Assembly (NCBI GenBank): GCA_028023455.1
Contig: JAQFVV010000355.1
Coordinates: 62,001-126,000, forward strand
Reading direction: 5' to 3'
DNA length: 64,000 bases
Source: Epiperipatus broadwayi
Lineage: Eukaryota > Onychophora > Udeonychophora > Euonychophora > Peripatidae
Shown here: positions 26,162 through 36,760 of the stretch, one piece after another
Layout of the letters: each line of letters begins with the position of its first letter
How positions within the stretch are numbered: the stretch's first letter is position 1
Program-made: the position numbers and the translations under genes
The notes under the pieces: generated by a model
Databases searched by the model: none
Seen by the model: only the letters and a program-made list of their open reading frames with translations
Told to the model about the DNA's origin: nothing

Positions 26162-26920
26162 AAGTATAATAAAAATAATAAATTTAATGGAAACAAACTA
26201 TTATAAACAATCCTTAAATCGGCAGAAGTATTTTCAGTTAATTTTTTAAAACAGCCTCAGCTGCCATTAAATTTTAAAAAAAAACAAAACAATCAAAGCG
26301 GAAGCAAACATCATCAATTCAAATCCCATGAATCTCATATTTTAATGTTAGAAGTTTGTCTATTTATTAAGCGCATTTTATTCATATTTATAAAAATTGC
26401 CTCCTTAATTTTTGTTTTATTATTATTTCTCTCCTCATGAAGAATTTTCAAATTTTCAAAATCAAATTTAAATTTATGTTTACATGTTTTTTTCATGATC
26501 AAAAAACTGAAGGAGACATTAAATCACCATTATGTTTACTTTTTACACACCTGTATAACAATTTATGCTCCCTCAATCTCTTCTCAATACTGCACCTAGA
26601 TTCACCTATATATGATAGCATACAATCACAAAAAATTGATATATGAGAATACTTTTCTGCTTGACAGGTATGACTACCTTAGAATTATTGACTAATTTTT
26701 AATATTGTTTGGAACGTAGAATGAAACATTAAACACATTCTTATATATATATCCTTAAAAAATTTCACTTATGGATTTGAAATAAATGGAATAGATATCC
26801 ATTGTTTACTATTAACCTTCATTTCTTTTAAATCATTATGACTTTTTTTAAATTGACATAAAGTATTGCTTAAGGATTGTTTATAATAGTTTGTTACCAT
26901 TAAATTTATTATTTTTATTA

Positions 26921-26925
<5 letters not shown>
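26162..26925. repeat. Inverted repeats flanking a Penelope-type endonuclease relic
   Basis: AATAATAAATTTAATGG..ACAAACTATTATAAACAATCCTTAA at about 26170-26218 is repeated inverted at about 26873-26918 with one or two mismatches over some 48 bp. A further weaker match continues inward. The interval between the arms carries the GIY-YIG relic. Penelope-like elements often carry terminal repeats in inverted orientation, so the arms could be remnants of these, but a DNA transposon with terminal inverted repeats is also possible. Confidence 0.65.
26440..26650 (-). pseudogene. GIY-YIG endonuclease relic, Penelope-like
   Basis: The minus strand reads IFCDCMLSYIGES, RCSIEKRLREHK and, after a stop, NINLNLILKI and FFMRREI. 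Penelope-like retroelements end in a GIY-YIG endonuclease with a C.C...YIGET.R.L..R..EHK core, followed by an H...IN... segment and a .RR.RE segment. The order and spacing fit. The catalytic Arg of R..EHK is kept, but internal stops show it is dead. The reverse transcriptase expected upstream (higher coordinates on this strand) is not recognisable. Free-standing GIY-YIG genes are an alternative but less likely in this setting. Confidence 0.55.
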
Positions 26926-26959
<34 letters not shown>

Positions 26960-26964
26960 TTAAT

Positions 26965-27002
<38 letters not shown>
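26923..27002. repeat. (AT)n tracts around a TAAATTTAATGGTA spacer
   Basis: Two runs of alternating AT are separated by TAAATTTAATGGTA, which is again a piece of the inverted repeat arm next to it. Confidence 0.9.
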
Positions 27003-27006
<4 letters not shown>

Positions 27007-27588
27007 GGCCTGATATTTTGCCATATACCTGAAAAAGAGAGTCTATAGAATGATGGGAGATGTGTGGTTAAAAATAAAGAAATTTTTTTTAGTAAATTTT
27101 TTTTTTCAGTAAAAATTTTTTTTGTCTTACAAAATTTTCTTGGCCAAACAGTCTTATTTTAAATGATGATGTTTAATATGATTTAATTTTTCATTGATGA
27201 TGATAAAATGGGTACAGCCATAAAACAGCTTTTTTTTTAATTTTTTATCAATTTTGAAAATAGAGATGAATATCACAACTTAAGACAAAGGTGAAATAAA
27301 TAATAGATTTTTTTTGTGGAACATTAAAATAATTTATTGCCAGATAGGATAGGCATAGTAATAGTGATGGATTATGGAATAGTAGTCTCATGTGTGTTTG
27401 GGGAGTTCATTTTGTAAAAAGTCTATGATTTTAGAGGTTGATTGGATGGTTGATCATTGGAGTTTGGTTGGTTAGATTGCAGTTTTGATGATGAGTGGAG
27501 AGTTTTGTCATTGCCTTGAGAATGCTATGTATTTCGTGTAACTTATGAATGATCAAACCCATTCACTGCTCCAACCCAATTTATATGT
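27003..27588. other. Spacer, no gene seen
   Basis: Contains several T homopolymers and a G/T-rich stretch at 27350-27540. No supported gene. Confidence 0.45.
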
Positions 27589-27868
27589 TATCTTTATTTT
27601 ATCATGAAGCAGTTAACAGCAGACCTGCCATGATACCAGCCTATAAGTCTCCAAGAGAGAGAGCACGGCATAGTTTTCCAATCAAGTTGATATGTTATTC
27701 TTATGTTATCATGAAGCAGTTAACAGTAGTTCTGCCATGATGTCAGCCTATATAAGTCTCCAAGACAGAGAGCAAGGCTTAGTTTTCAGTAATCTATAAT
27801 AAGCAGGGCATTCCTTGATACTTGCCACATAAGACTCCAAGAGAGAGAGAGCAAGGCATTGTTTACTA
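27589..27868 (+). promoter_or_regulatory. Tandem promoter-like repeat upstream of the 28.3-30.2 kb ORF
   Basis: A unit of roughly 95-100 bp with TATCATGAAGCAGTTAACAG, CTGCCATGAT and TAAGTCTCCAAGA(G/C)AGAGAGCA(A/C)GGC occurs at about 27598-27673 and 27707-27779, and its last third occurs again at 27830-27868. In the second unit the A/T element is a good TATA box (TATATAAG, 27749-27756). Repeated upstream motifs next to a TATA box resemble the U3 region of an LTR, which would make the following ORF part of a retroelement. Direct evidence for LTR ends is lacking. Confidence 0.45.
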
Positions 27869-28318
27869 CTTTAGCCCCTAAGACTTAAAATACATCTTTT
27901 ATTGCAACAGAGTTTGCTTCATTCAATCAAGGGTTGTGGTAGTTAATAGTGATCGAATTGGGATGATCTTCTGAGTGCTCGTGATGCATTGTGTGATTAT
28001 AGTGCTGTGAATAAATTCTTTTATTTATCTCAAGATTGTGAACTGCTAGTCATTCTGTGGACTGTCAATATCTGTCGGATTTCTGGGAAAATGGATGAAT
28101 GTATAATTTGGGCTATTACAGACAGACATGAACTATATAGATTATTGTTGTGTAGTTCATTAAATAAGGATATTAAAATTTTTTTTGTTGTATTTGTAAT
28201 GCATGATAAGGTGAAAAGCAAATCAGTCAGTTGGTCAGAATAGATGTCAGACAGGGAGAAGATGTGTGGATTTTTGATGGTCAGGGAAGTACAGATGGGA
28301 TATATATAGTTTTATAAC

Positions 28319-28600
28319 ATGAGTGAACTAAATTATAGTATGAAAGAGGTTATGGAAGAGGAAGGTGCCCCAATACCAGGAATCAGTGATCGTTTTCCTA
28401 CTGAAGAAGAGGATAGGGAAATTGCCTTTAAAAAAGCTTAAGAAAAAGAGGAAATAGAGGAAAATGCCTCTAAAGTCAGTAGCAATAATAAGGCCTCAAG
28501 TATAAAAATGGTAGATGAGGAGCCAGAAGTGGGCCAGACTACAATAGCAAGGATTCTCAGACATGAACTTAATGATGGAAAAAATAATGCAGATGCTTAA
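28319..28600 (+). pseudogene. Broken N-terminal part of the repeat-protein ORF
   Basis: An ATG at 28319 opens 40 codons (MSELNYSMKEVM.., very acidic) to a TAA at 28439. The same frame is then open for another 52 codons (EKEEIEENASKVSSNN..) to a TAA at 28598. Composition continues that of the ORF starting at 28563, which is in another frame, so a nonsense change and a frameshift probably separate this segment from the main ORF. A separate short upstream gene is the alternative. Confidence 0.45.
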
Positions 28601-30164
28601 CAGTATGCTAGAAGATAATAGAATCTGGAGAGAAAGTTTAAGAGATGAGGAAAAAGGCATAGAAAGTGTAGAAAGTTTAAAACAAGAGGATAAGAGGTGT
28701 GAAGATGAATTAAAAGAAAATATCAATAGCTCTGTTGAAAACAACAGTAAAATTCCTATAGCTTTGGGAAATAAAATACTGAAAGATGGGAAAAGTCCCT
28801 TAATTCCTGGAGTTAATAATCTTTATAAAGAAGAGAATGGAGAGGTTGTAATGGGATTAGAAGTTACTGTAAAAGTAAAGGGGATAGTAACAAGTACTGA
28901 AGAGTTTCAGATTCGAATAAAGAAAGAAGCACTATCAGGTATAAAATTGACCAGACTGATGAAAGATTGTATGTATCAAAATATACAAGAAGATTATAAC
29001 AAATCCAAAAGAAATAAGGAAAGTCTGGAACAAAAGATTTGTCGTTCTGTGAAAAGATGGATAGAAAGTCTAAGAGAGGATAACAAAAAGAGTGCAGAAA
29101 GTATAATAGAAGGTAGTCAAAGATTAGAAGATAATGCTGAAACCTCTTTAGAAGATAGAGCAGGAGAGATGGGTGAATATGTTAGACTTGTAATGTGGAG
29201 GGGTAGTCAGAGCTTACCAGTTTTAAAAGATAATCTGGATAGTCTGACCACTGATAATAAAGAAAATAATGTAAAGTTAGATACACTGATAGAGAATAGG
29301 CTCCAAGAAGTAGAAAGTCCAATAGTAGCCATAATACCAAATCTCCCAGTAAAGAAAGTAAATGAGATGATGACCAAAGAGCAGATTGGGATAGATCATG
29401 AAGTGAAAAGAAGGAAAAGAGAGTTGGAGGAAAAACTTCATGCATCCGATAAGATGATTGATTTAAGAGAGGCAATAAGGGAGATGAAACCAGTTATTTT
29501 AGAAAGAGAGCAAAAGTTTCAACAGTCTGTAGTTCTCAATCTAGTAACTAACCAGCATGTGTGGTTTCAAAAATCTGTCTTCTCAAATAGATTGGAGATA
29601 CCTTATATATGGTATAGAGAGTCAATCTCTCTGAAGAGTTTAAATGTCCATTATATATGGCACAGAGAATCTATCTCTCTGAAAAATGTAAATGTCCAGT
29701 GTGTATCATACAGAGAATCAATCTCTCTGAAAAATTTAAATGCTCTGGAAAAGTTAAATGTGCCTTATATATGGTACAAAGAGTCAACCTTTCTAGAAAA
29801 TTTAAAAATAAATTGTATATGGCCCGGAGAATCAATATCTCTGGAAGATTTAAGGATGAATGATATCTGGTATTCTCTGGAAGACTTCAAAGTGCCTTAT
29901 ATATGGTACAGGGAGTCAATCTTTCTAGAAAATTTAAAAATAAAGTATGTATGGTATAGAGAGTCAATCTCTCCGAAAAACTCCAAGGCATATTACGTAT
30001 GGTACCAAGAGTCCATATTTCTAAATGGAGTTTGTAAGAGGAGGTTATATAAAATAAATCCTCTGGATATGTTTTATAAATATCCAGTCAAGATGAAAAA
30101 TGGAAATATTAAAAAGGGACTGGATGTACAGGTGCATTTTTATGCAGACCACAATATGATTTGA
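28563..30164 (+). CDS. 533-residue Glu/Lys-rich protein with about ten 16-residue repeats, family unknown
   Basis: I do not recognise this protein. Residues 1-330 are rich in Glu, Lys, Asn and Ser with long predicted-helical, coiled-coil-like stretches. Residues about 330-490 consist of imperfect copies of a 16-residue unit, consensus YIWYRESISLKNLNV. The last 45 residues are unrelated (INPLDMFYKYPVK..). There is no signal peptide or obvious membrane segment, and no retroviral protease, RT or integrase motif. A 1.6-kb open frame is far above chance in such AT-rich DNA. The true start may lie upstream at 28319. A tandem promoter-like block precedes it, and a polypurine tract follows 300 bp downstream, so a gag-like protein of a non-autonomous LTR element is my favoured but unproven reading. 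A lineage-specific host gene is the alternative. Confidence 0.6.
   Translation: MNLMMEKIMQMLNSMLEDNRIWRESLRDEEKGIESVESLKQEDKRCEDELKENINSSVENNSKIPIALGNKILKDGKSPLIPGVNNLYKEENGEVVMGLEVTVKVKGIVTSTEEFQIRIKKEALSGIKLTRLMKDCMYQNIQEDYNKSKRNKESLEQKICRSVKRWIESLREDNKKSAESIIEGSQRLEDNAETSLEDRAGEMGEYVRLVMWRGSQSLPVLKDNLDSLTTDNKENNVKLDTLIENRLQEVESPIVAIIPNLPVKKVNEMMTKEQIGIDHEVKRRKRELEEKLHASDKMIDLREAIREMKPVILEREQKFQQSVVLNLVTNQHVWFQKSVFSNRLEIPYIWYRESISLKSLNVHYIWHRESISLKNVNVQCVSYRESISLKNLNALEKLNVPYIWYKESTFLENLKINCIWPGESISLEDLRMNDIWYSLEDFKVPYIWYRESIFLENLKIKYVWYRESISPKNSKAYYVWYQESIFLNGVCKRRLYKINPLDMFYKYPVKMKNGNIKKGLDVQVHFYADHNMI
29549..30030 (+). repeat. 48-bp coding minisatellite
   Basis: Successive units of about 48 bp (TATATATGGTATAGAGAGTC-like, then an A/T-rich second half) keep the reading frame. 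At least nine copies are clear and a tenth, more diverged, starts the array. One unit has an extra 18 bp and one lacks 12 bp, both multiples of three, which suggests that frame was kept while the array evolved. Confidence 0.85.
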
Positions 30165-33100
30165 AAAGAAAAAGCCATTCCAAATTACCAAGAAAATAGG
30201 AGAGAATGCCTTTATGCTTGCTGCTCTGATGAGAATAAGGGAACCTATAACGCTAGGAGTTTGATCCCTTATACTTCAGCAGAATAGCTTGGCAAAGATT
30301 TCCAAATAAATTACATTTAGTTTTCTAATGAAAAGTATGATATTTACCAGTAGTTAGAAATTTTTTATTATTTTAATTATTAGTGTGTTTATTATTATTA
30401 GTGTATTTTATTAGTTAGGATTTTTTTTTTAGATGTAGTTAAAACAAAAGTGCTGATGATTTTATCTGAAGGGGGAGAAAGTTGTGCCATTACAATTTAG
30501 TCACTAGATAAATTTATAGTAATGTGCATGTAGAAAAGGTAAAACAAAATCATCATCACAATTTTATATAACCATAAAAGAAGCTGTAGGGCATCCAAGT
30601 TCAAACTCTACCAGATCAAAATTTTAAACACTTTAGACAGAAAGAGAGTGGGACAGCTATTATATGCTTTACTTGTTTGTGTGTTAATAAATCTCAAAAA
30701 GAGCAGCAAACACATATTTAAAATTTTAATTTTTCTTTAAAAAGCAAAGTTATAACGTATACATATAGGCAATGTATGTGTAAACTATTTAATTGTTTTA
30801 TATTTCAAATATTCAACATTTTAACTTTCTTTAAAACTAACCTATGCTTGATCAATTTTAATGTCTTGTTCTATGCTTTTATTTTGCTTTTCTTTAATTA
30901 TAATTGGGATTTAAAAGTTACAGATTTAATTAAATAATTGGGTTATAATTACTAAGCTAGCAATCATATTATTTAATGTTAGTTTATGAATGATTTGAAA
31001 GAATGAAGGATGTGTGTACATTACATACAGAAATTTACATTTACTAAATATTGAAAGCAAAGGAAGTATTAAATCTGTCAAATTATTTTTTTTGTACAAT
31101 TTTTTGTTAAAAGAGGAAATCTGTTTAATCAGATATCGATCTTTGTAGCAATCTTTTTTTTTGTAAATGATTGTTTCACTTTGGGAGCGTGTAATGGGTG
31201 AGAACTCTAATTTTGAAATTGTCTTTTCTCAAGATCTAAAGAAGGAAGCTCAAAGATTTGAAATGTTACCTGGATGTTAAAAAAAGAAAAGAAAGGAAAT
31301 AAGGATTGAGTCTATTTTTTTTTAAACAAAAGTGTCTGGAAAAAGGATTAAACTTTTCAGTTGAAAAATAATTTAGTTGAAAATAAATTAGAGATCTAAT
31401 TAAAACAAATTTGTCCAAAAATAGCAAGTAATGCTATCTCTGATTGGTTAAGTTAGCTAAAAATTGGATATAAAAAGCTGTCTTGAATTATTATTAGGAT
31501 TATTGTTTATGATTCAGATTATTAAACTATCCAATTGAATGCTGAAAATATAAGAAATGTCTGGCTAGAAAAATTATATGTATGTCCCATCGGTTCCGGA
31601 ACATCTGGGGAAGCTGCACATCACATAGGAAAGAAAAGATGTGTCTAAAATAATATTCTACACCTTTCAACTGACCAGAGAAATAAGATGTTTTTTAATA
31701 GAAGGAAGAAAGCTTTCACCTGCATTCAAAGAAGATGAATTAATCTACTGATAAATATTAATCATGAAGTCCAATTAATTGTTACCACAACTGATTTTAA
31801 ACTCAAGAAAATTTACAAATGGGAAAACAACTGCTGTATTTCATCCACATGCTTGACAGGAAGAGAAGAAAATTTAATATAATGATTTCCAAATTGTCCA
31901 CTAAAGCAAATAACCTCAATAGAGTCATCATCATCAAATAGTTATATACCTCAAGAAAGAGATTGTCCCCACATAAAATGGAAATAGTAGCTGCAGAAAT
32001 ATAGACATTATACAAGACAAGTTTGAACCCTTGGAAATTCGCCACAAACAAAAGATCGGTAATATGACTTTTTATATATATTTTCTTTATGATATCAGTC
32101 TTAATAAACATTTTAGCAATAAAGTGGTATATTTTATTTAAAGAACTTTTAAAGACTATTCAGATCAATTAAAAACAAGAATGTCTTACTAATAATAACT
32201 TTGAGCTTCATAAATGATCTTGAATGTATGAAAATTATTTGTTTATTAATGTTACAGTTATAAAAAATATTAATGTGTAAAACAATTTTTTTTGTGGTAT
32301 TATGATTTTAGTTTTAACTAATATATTATTATTATTTTGGTTTTGAATAATATTTTGTTATTATGGGATAAAACACGCACATACATAATGGTATTTTTAT
32401 ATGTGTATAATTGCGAGTGAATGTGAAATAATGAGTAGTATTAGAATATTAGATTATTTTGTTTCAAGTTAAGTATAGCGTTTCAGAGGTAGAAGAGGGG
32501 GAGAAAATAATTTAAAACTCTATTCTAAAACTTGCTCTTTCAATTCTACTAACATTTTTTTTTTACATTCTATTTACATGTTAGATTTTTAAAGTATGTG
32601 TGCTAATGAGCAGATAATATTTTTTTTTTCTTGAAATACTTTTCTCATGGAGTGAAAATCATGGTCAATGTGACGTCCAACTTAATACAAAATACATTTG
32701 AAGGGAAAGGGGGAAGAACTTAAAATTAATCTGAGGATTGTAATATAATCAATTACTATTATTATTATTATTATTCATGTCAATTTCATATTTATCTAGA
32801 AATTTTTATGTATATGTTAGAAATGTAGTAATAAATATTAGTTTGTTTTATTAAACGAGGCGTATATATTTCATTAAGTGTAGTCTTGGTTAAGTGTGAT
32901 TATTCATCATCATCAATGGCTGAATATTAGTTATTTAAGATATAAGTAAATATGCTAAAATTAAGCAATAATTATGAATTTCTTTATAAAAATTAGTTTT
33001 ATGTTTAGGCTTAGTCCTAGAGCTCTAGTTGAAACCCTTGTCATTATCGTTATTATTATCATCATCATCATCATCAATGTGTTAATTAATGAGCTGTTTA

Positions 33101-33359
33101 AATGTTTAAAGGCCATAGATAAATATTGATTTTATAATATTTAGTGATCTCTTAGTATTATTATAACCACATCCCATCATCTATTTCATGCAAGGATGAG
33201 TGAATTGCCATCCTAAATTAGTTATATATAATCTGAGCTAGTAAACTTATAAAATATTGAAACACATTTGTTATGCTAAGATCTAAGAAATGATTTATGT
33301 CTAGTATACTCCACTTTGGTTTATAGATGTTTTACTTTTACCTAAATATTAGTGTGTAT
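30165..33359. other. Region downstream of the repeat ORF: polypurine tract and promoter-like motifs, no gene supported
   Basis: GAAGGGGGAGAAAG (30468-30481) followed by TTGTGCC looks like a polypurine tract at the edge of a 3' LTR. At 31423-31475, ATTGG, ATTGG and TATAAAAAG resemble a promoter in plus orientation. A 102-codon minus-strand frame (31803-32111), hydrophobic and Leu/Phe/Met-rich, has no recognisable family. No second LTR copy could be matched by eye. The (ATC)n tract at 33058-33075 is a short microsatellite. Confidence 0.35.
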
Positions 33360-33500
33360 AGTGATATGGCTCAAAAAGCAAAATCTTCCATTTTTATTAG
33401 AAATAAAGTACCAAAAAAAAGGGATTCAAACCCAGTACATGTGAAAGGTTATTAGATATAACCGTGTCTAGATTCAGATAATCTAGTGGCGCCCTGCTAG
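33360..33500 (-). mobile_element. Possible tRNA-derived SINE, minus strand
   Basis: On the minus strand GGTTTGAATCC (complement of about 33421-33431) is a good pol III B box, followed by a T-rich stretch. The upstream A box is not clear. It is not a tRNA gene because no cloverleaf can be drawn. Confidence 0.35.
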
Positions 33501-33733
33501 ACCATATTCACTTAGTATTTGTTTAAACATGCACTTAACATCAAACCAAGAAATGAAAGTGGATAAAACTTACAGTCTGTATACCTGAGTTATATTTTAT
33601 TGAAATTACTAGTGTACTCACTTCATGTGATTTCCATATACCTGAGTTATAATACTTGTTATTAATAATTTGATCAACCTTTAATTTTGATATTGGACTC
33701 CTTTACTCAGGTATGGTAATATCTTTTGAACTC

Positions 33734-33746
33734 ATTTAATTATGTT

Positions 33747-33798
<52 letters not shown>

Positions 33799-33811
33799 AA
33801 CATAATTAAAT
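33734..33811. repeat. 78-bp perfect palindrome with (AT)n core
   Basis: ATTTAATTATGTTACA, then alternating AT, then TGTAACATAATTAAAT. The non-repetitive arms pair perfectly over 16 bp, so this is more than an AT run. The arms contain TGTAACA, similar to the ends of the LTR-like element 350 bp downstream. Confidence 0.9.
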
Positions 33812-34155
33812 ATCTATATATACCATGCATGAGAGTGCTGTAGTAAAAATTACTCCACACAAATATTATTCATTATTGGATAATGTTTAGTCTAATGGAA
33901 GACTAATTAAAATTAATATACTTTCATTAAGTGATATCTGTGAAAGTTGTGAGGGCAGCACATTTGAAACATCAATTAAACTGTAGTAATTGCCTATATA
34001 TATATATACACATTTCACCTATATATCCCTCCAACCTCCACCTGTGCCTGGCTTAAATCCTTTAAAAGTACTTCTTAAGATGCCAACATTGTTATACATG
34101 TATAGTCACATATGAATGTGCGAACACCTATGTCAGTAATCAGATTGTTATATAT

Positions 34156-36325
34156 TGTAATGATCCAGAGAATATGACTTAACGTAATCTGCACTACAGG
34201 GCGCCATCTAGGCATTTGAACCTAGAAAAATTTATAGAGTAGGCAGATACGTAAGTAAAAAAAAAAATTTTTCCTTTTTTTTGCATCCGGTTGTTAGCCC
34301 ATGTCACTAGCTCAGTGGAATAGCAGAGATTTAAAAAATAATATAAGAATATATATATAAGAGGAATAAAATAAGCCACTGCCAGTAATTAATGTACAAA
34401 CATTTATTTATGCACATATATATAAAATTTAAAATTATTTTAGTATTAGTTTTACATTTTAACATTTAACATTATTTTTAACTTTACCTTAGATTTTAAT
34501 TTACATTTTAATTTCTATTATATTATAAGTTTACATTTTAATTAAGTTCGCACAGATGGGATTATAAAAGCTTGTTTTAATATGTTGCTATAGATCGGTT
34601 ACATAGATTACATGGTTAAAAACATTCAAAAGTAAACATAAACGATCAAAATATAAAATCATTGATACTGGCAATTGCAGAGGGAAATTTATAAGTAACC
34701 CAGTAGTATTCACCATAAGATACTTGCATTGTCACCAATGACTTAAAAGACATCTGAAGAAATACATTTTAGATACTCACCGTAAGGTATCATTATTTAT
34801 CGAATGTCTATATATTTTGATCAAATATGAAAACCCAAAACATACTTAACCGATAACCAATCCATGCAAGCGTCCATAAACAACTTAAATTTAATGCATT
34901 TTTATTTAGGATCGAGTATGAATAGACTACATAGATTTGCATTTGAAAATAAAATATCCTATCCCTATTTAACCTTAGGCTAAAATTCGCATCCAAACTG
35001 GCATCCATTCATCTGATACATCGATGCATTCAATGTAATACGGAATACGACAGCACCAAAAAGATTAAGAGAAGGCATTGACCCTCATCAGATAGGAATA
35101 TGACATCTATCAGACAAGAAGAGCAATAAAAAAACACTCCATAGAAAGGAACTGCACTCTGCATCTTATAATTCCCTCCATAGGCAAAACGGGAGAGTGC
35201 GGCGTATGCAGCGATTCTGCCAGTAGTGAATCTCCGACTACATCTACTAACTACATCAATATATCCAATCCATTGACCCAATTTAACAATGACACAAATA
35301 ACCTAAGATTACCCTCCTCTAATATAACTTTACAAATCTATACAGCCATTCATGCCCAACTTAAGTTTAACATTTATATAATTAATTTAACGAAAAACAA
35401 AAAAACCATGATAAAAACTTAAAGAACAAAAAATAAATAAATGGAAATGATTTACATAAATAAGAAAAAAAATACATCAAATAACACTATTAATAAAGAA
35501 TTTAGTTTGGTCAGATAGGATTCTATTTGTAACAATTAAATTACTAGGAAAGTTTAAAATTTAAAGTTCTTAGTGGTTTCAAATTAATATTGTTCGTTAT
35601 ATTTTATAAAGTTCTTACAGTTTTAGAAATGTTCATCTTTAACAGTTGCTTGCCATTTGAAATCCAGCATTAAATTTCCCAATGATCCTGTGGTCCTCTG
35701 AATATAAGAAAAGCGATGTTTCATTTTTCATTTTATAACAACTGAAGGGATTGAATGTGCATCTTTTTCAATCCCTTCTCCTTCACTTCCGCACTATTAC
35801 ATATCTGTCACATCGTAAATAATCAATAATAATCACTTCCAAATTTTCCTTTTATACGCATTCGAAGGATTGACTTGGCAATATGTCATCGATGTGATGA
35901 TCCTTTCGCTGAGGTCCGATTTCCCGATGGATTTCTTTCATTGGCTATTTGTTTCTATTGTTTTCCTATCTGACCGATGTTTTTACATTTAGATGCCCAA
36001 GGCTGGTTTACATTTGACTAATTAAATTTATCATTTCCATTTCTGATTAATTAACCTGTTTTCCAAATCAAAAATATATTTAAAGATATAATTTTATCTC
36101 CAAATCTCTTTAAAATTTAGTTTTAAAATACTTTTTCTTTAATAAAGTTTTATTTTAATAATTTTTCATTATCTGTGCGATTTAATATATACGAGTTTAA
36201 GATGATATTTAATTTCAATTTTTAATTCTTAAAGAAAATTTTTAAATGCGAACTTTTTAATTTACTTTCATGTTTAATAAATATAAAAAAAAAAAACAAT
36301 GTAACGAACGTCTGTGCTCGTTACA
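34156..36325 (-). mobile_element. Solo-LTR-like insertion, copy 2 (2170 bp)
   Basis: The ends are TGTAATGATC on the left and GCTCGTTACA on the right, flanked by ATAT on both sides (34152-34155 and 36326-36329). On the minus strand it runs TGTAACGAGC...GATCATTACA, i.e. a TG...CA element of LTR type with a 4-bp duplication. The right end carries a 26-bp near-palindrome (TGTAACGA..TCGTTACA). CCAAT and TATA boxes and a hairpin lie about 400-580 bp inside the minus-strand 5' end. No internal region or second LTR is seen next to it, so I call it a solo LTR. Short minus-strand frames (34808-35008, 35030-35281) resemble those in copy 1 but include no known domain. Confidence 0.6.
35744..35944 (-). 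promoter_or_regulatory. LTR promoter-like segment with hairpin, copy 2
   Basis: On the minus strand a CCAAT box (complement of 35940-35944) lies 84 bp upstream of TATAAAAGG (complement of about 35847-35855). A perfect 12-bp hairpin, stem GAAGGGATTGAA/TTCAATCCCTTC with loop AAAGATGCACA, lies at 35744-35778, about 70 bp downstream of the TATA box. The stem shares no sequence with the hairpin of copy 1, whereas the loops share GCACA. Confidence 0.45.
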
Positions 36326-36384
36326 ATATAGATTACAGTAATATTTTTTTAAATTAATATAAATATAAATATAGGGAATTTCAA

Positions 36385-36760
36385 GCACCCTTAACCTATC
36401 CACACTATCTCATGTCTCTGATACACATGACCATATGCATGTGGAAAAGACAAATAATCACCAATATACATATTTCATGCTGAACCAGCACTAATCAGTT
36501 GGTCCAGATCATCATCTTTCACACACATATATATAATCAGTTCTCAGTTTTATTAAGATAGCAAATTTTTATATTTAATGGGAAGGCCTCAATCCACTCC
36601 AACTCCCACTTCTTTGGCCATCCATACCATTGAAAATCTGTAAATAGAATGCCCAAATCCCAAGCTGATGCCAATATTATTGTTATACCCATGTTGACCT
36701 TAAGTCACTCTGACCCTTCATGTATAGGACCTTATCCATTTAAATACATACATACAGTCT
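36385..36760 (+). repeat. Dispersed 400-bp repeat (family S2), copy 1
   Basis: Shared landmarks with 53905-54300 are ACCATAT, AATATACATATTTCATGCTGAACCAGCACT, AGATAGCAAAT, CTCTGACCCTTCATGT and CATTTAAATACAT. It is a diverged full-length copy in the same orientation. Confidence 0.75.

Noticed and set aside
29182-29475. 97-codon minus-strand frame
   Set aside because: It is the antisense of the repeat-protein ORF without any motif.
33487-33505. GGCGCCCTGCTAG as a CTCF-type site or retroviral primer binding site
   Set aside because: Partial similarity only, no LTR end next to it, and no second copy in a meaningful position.
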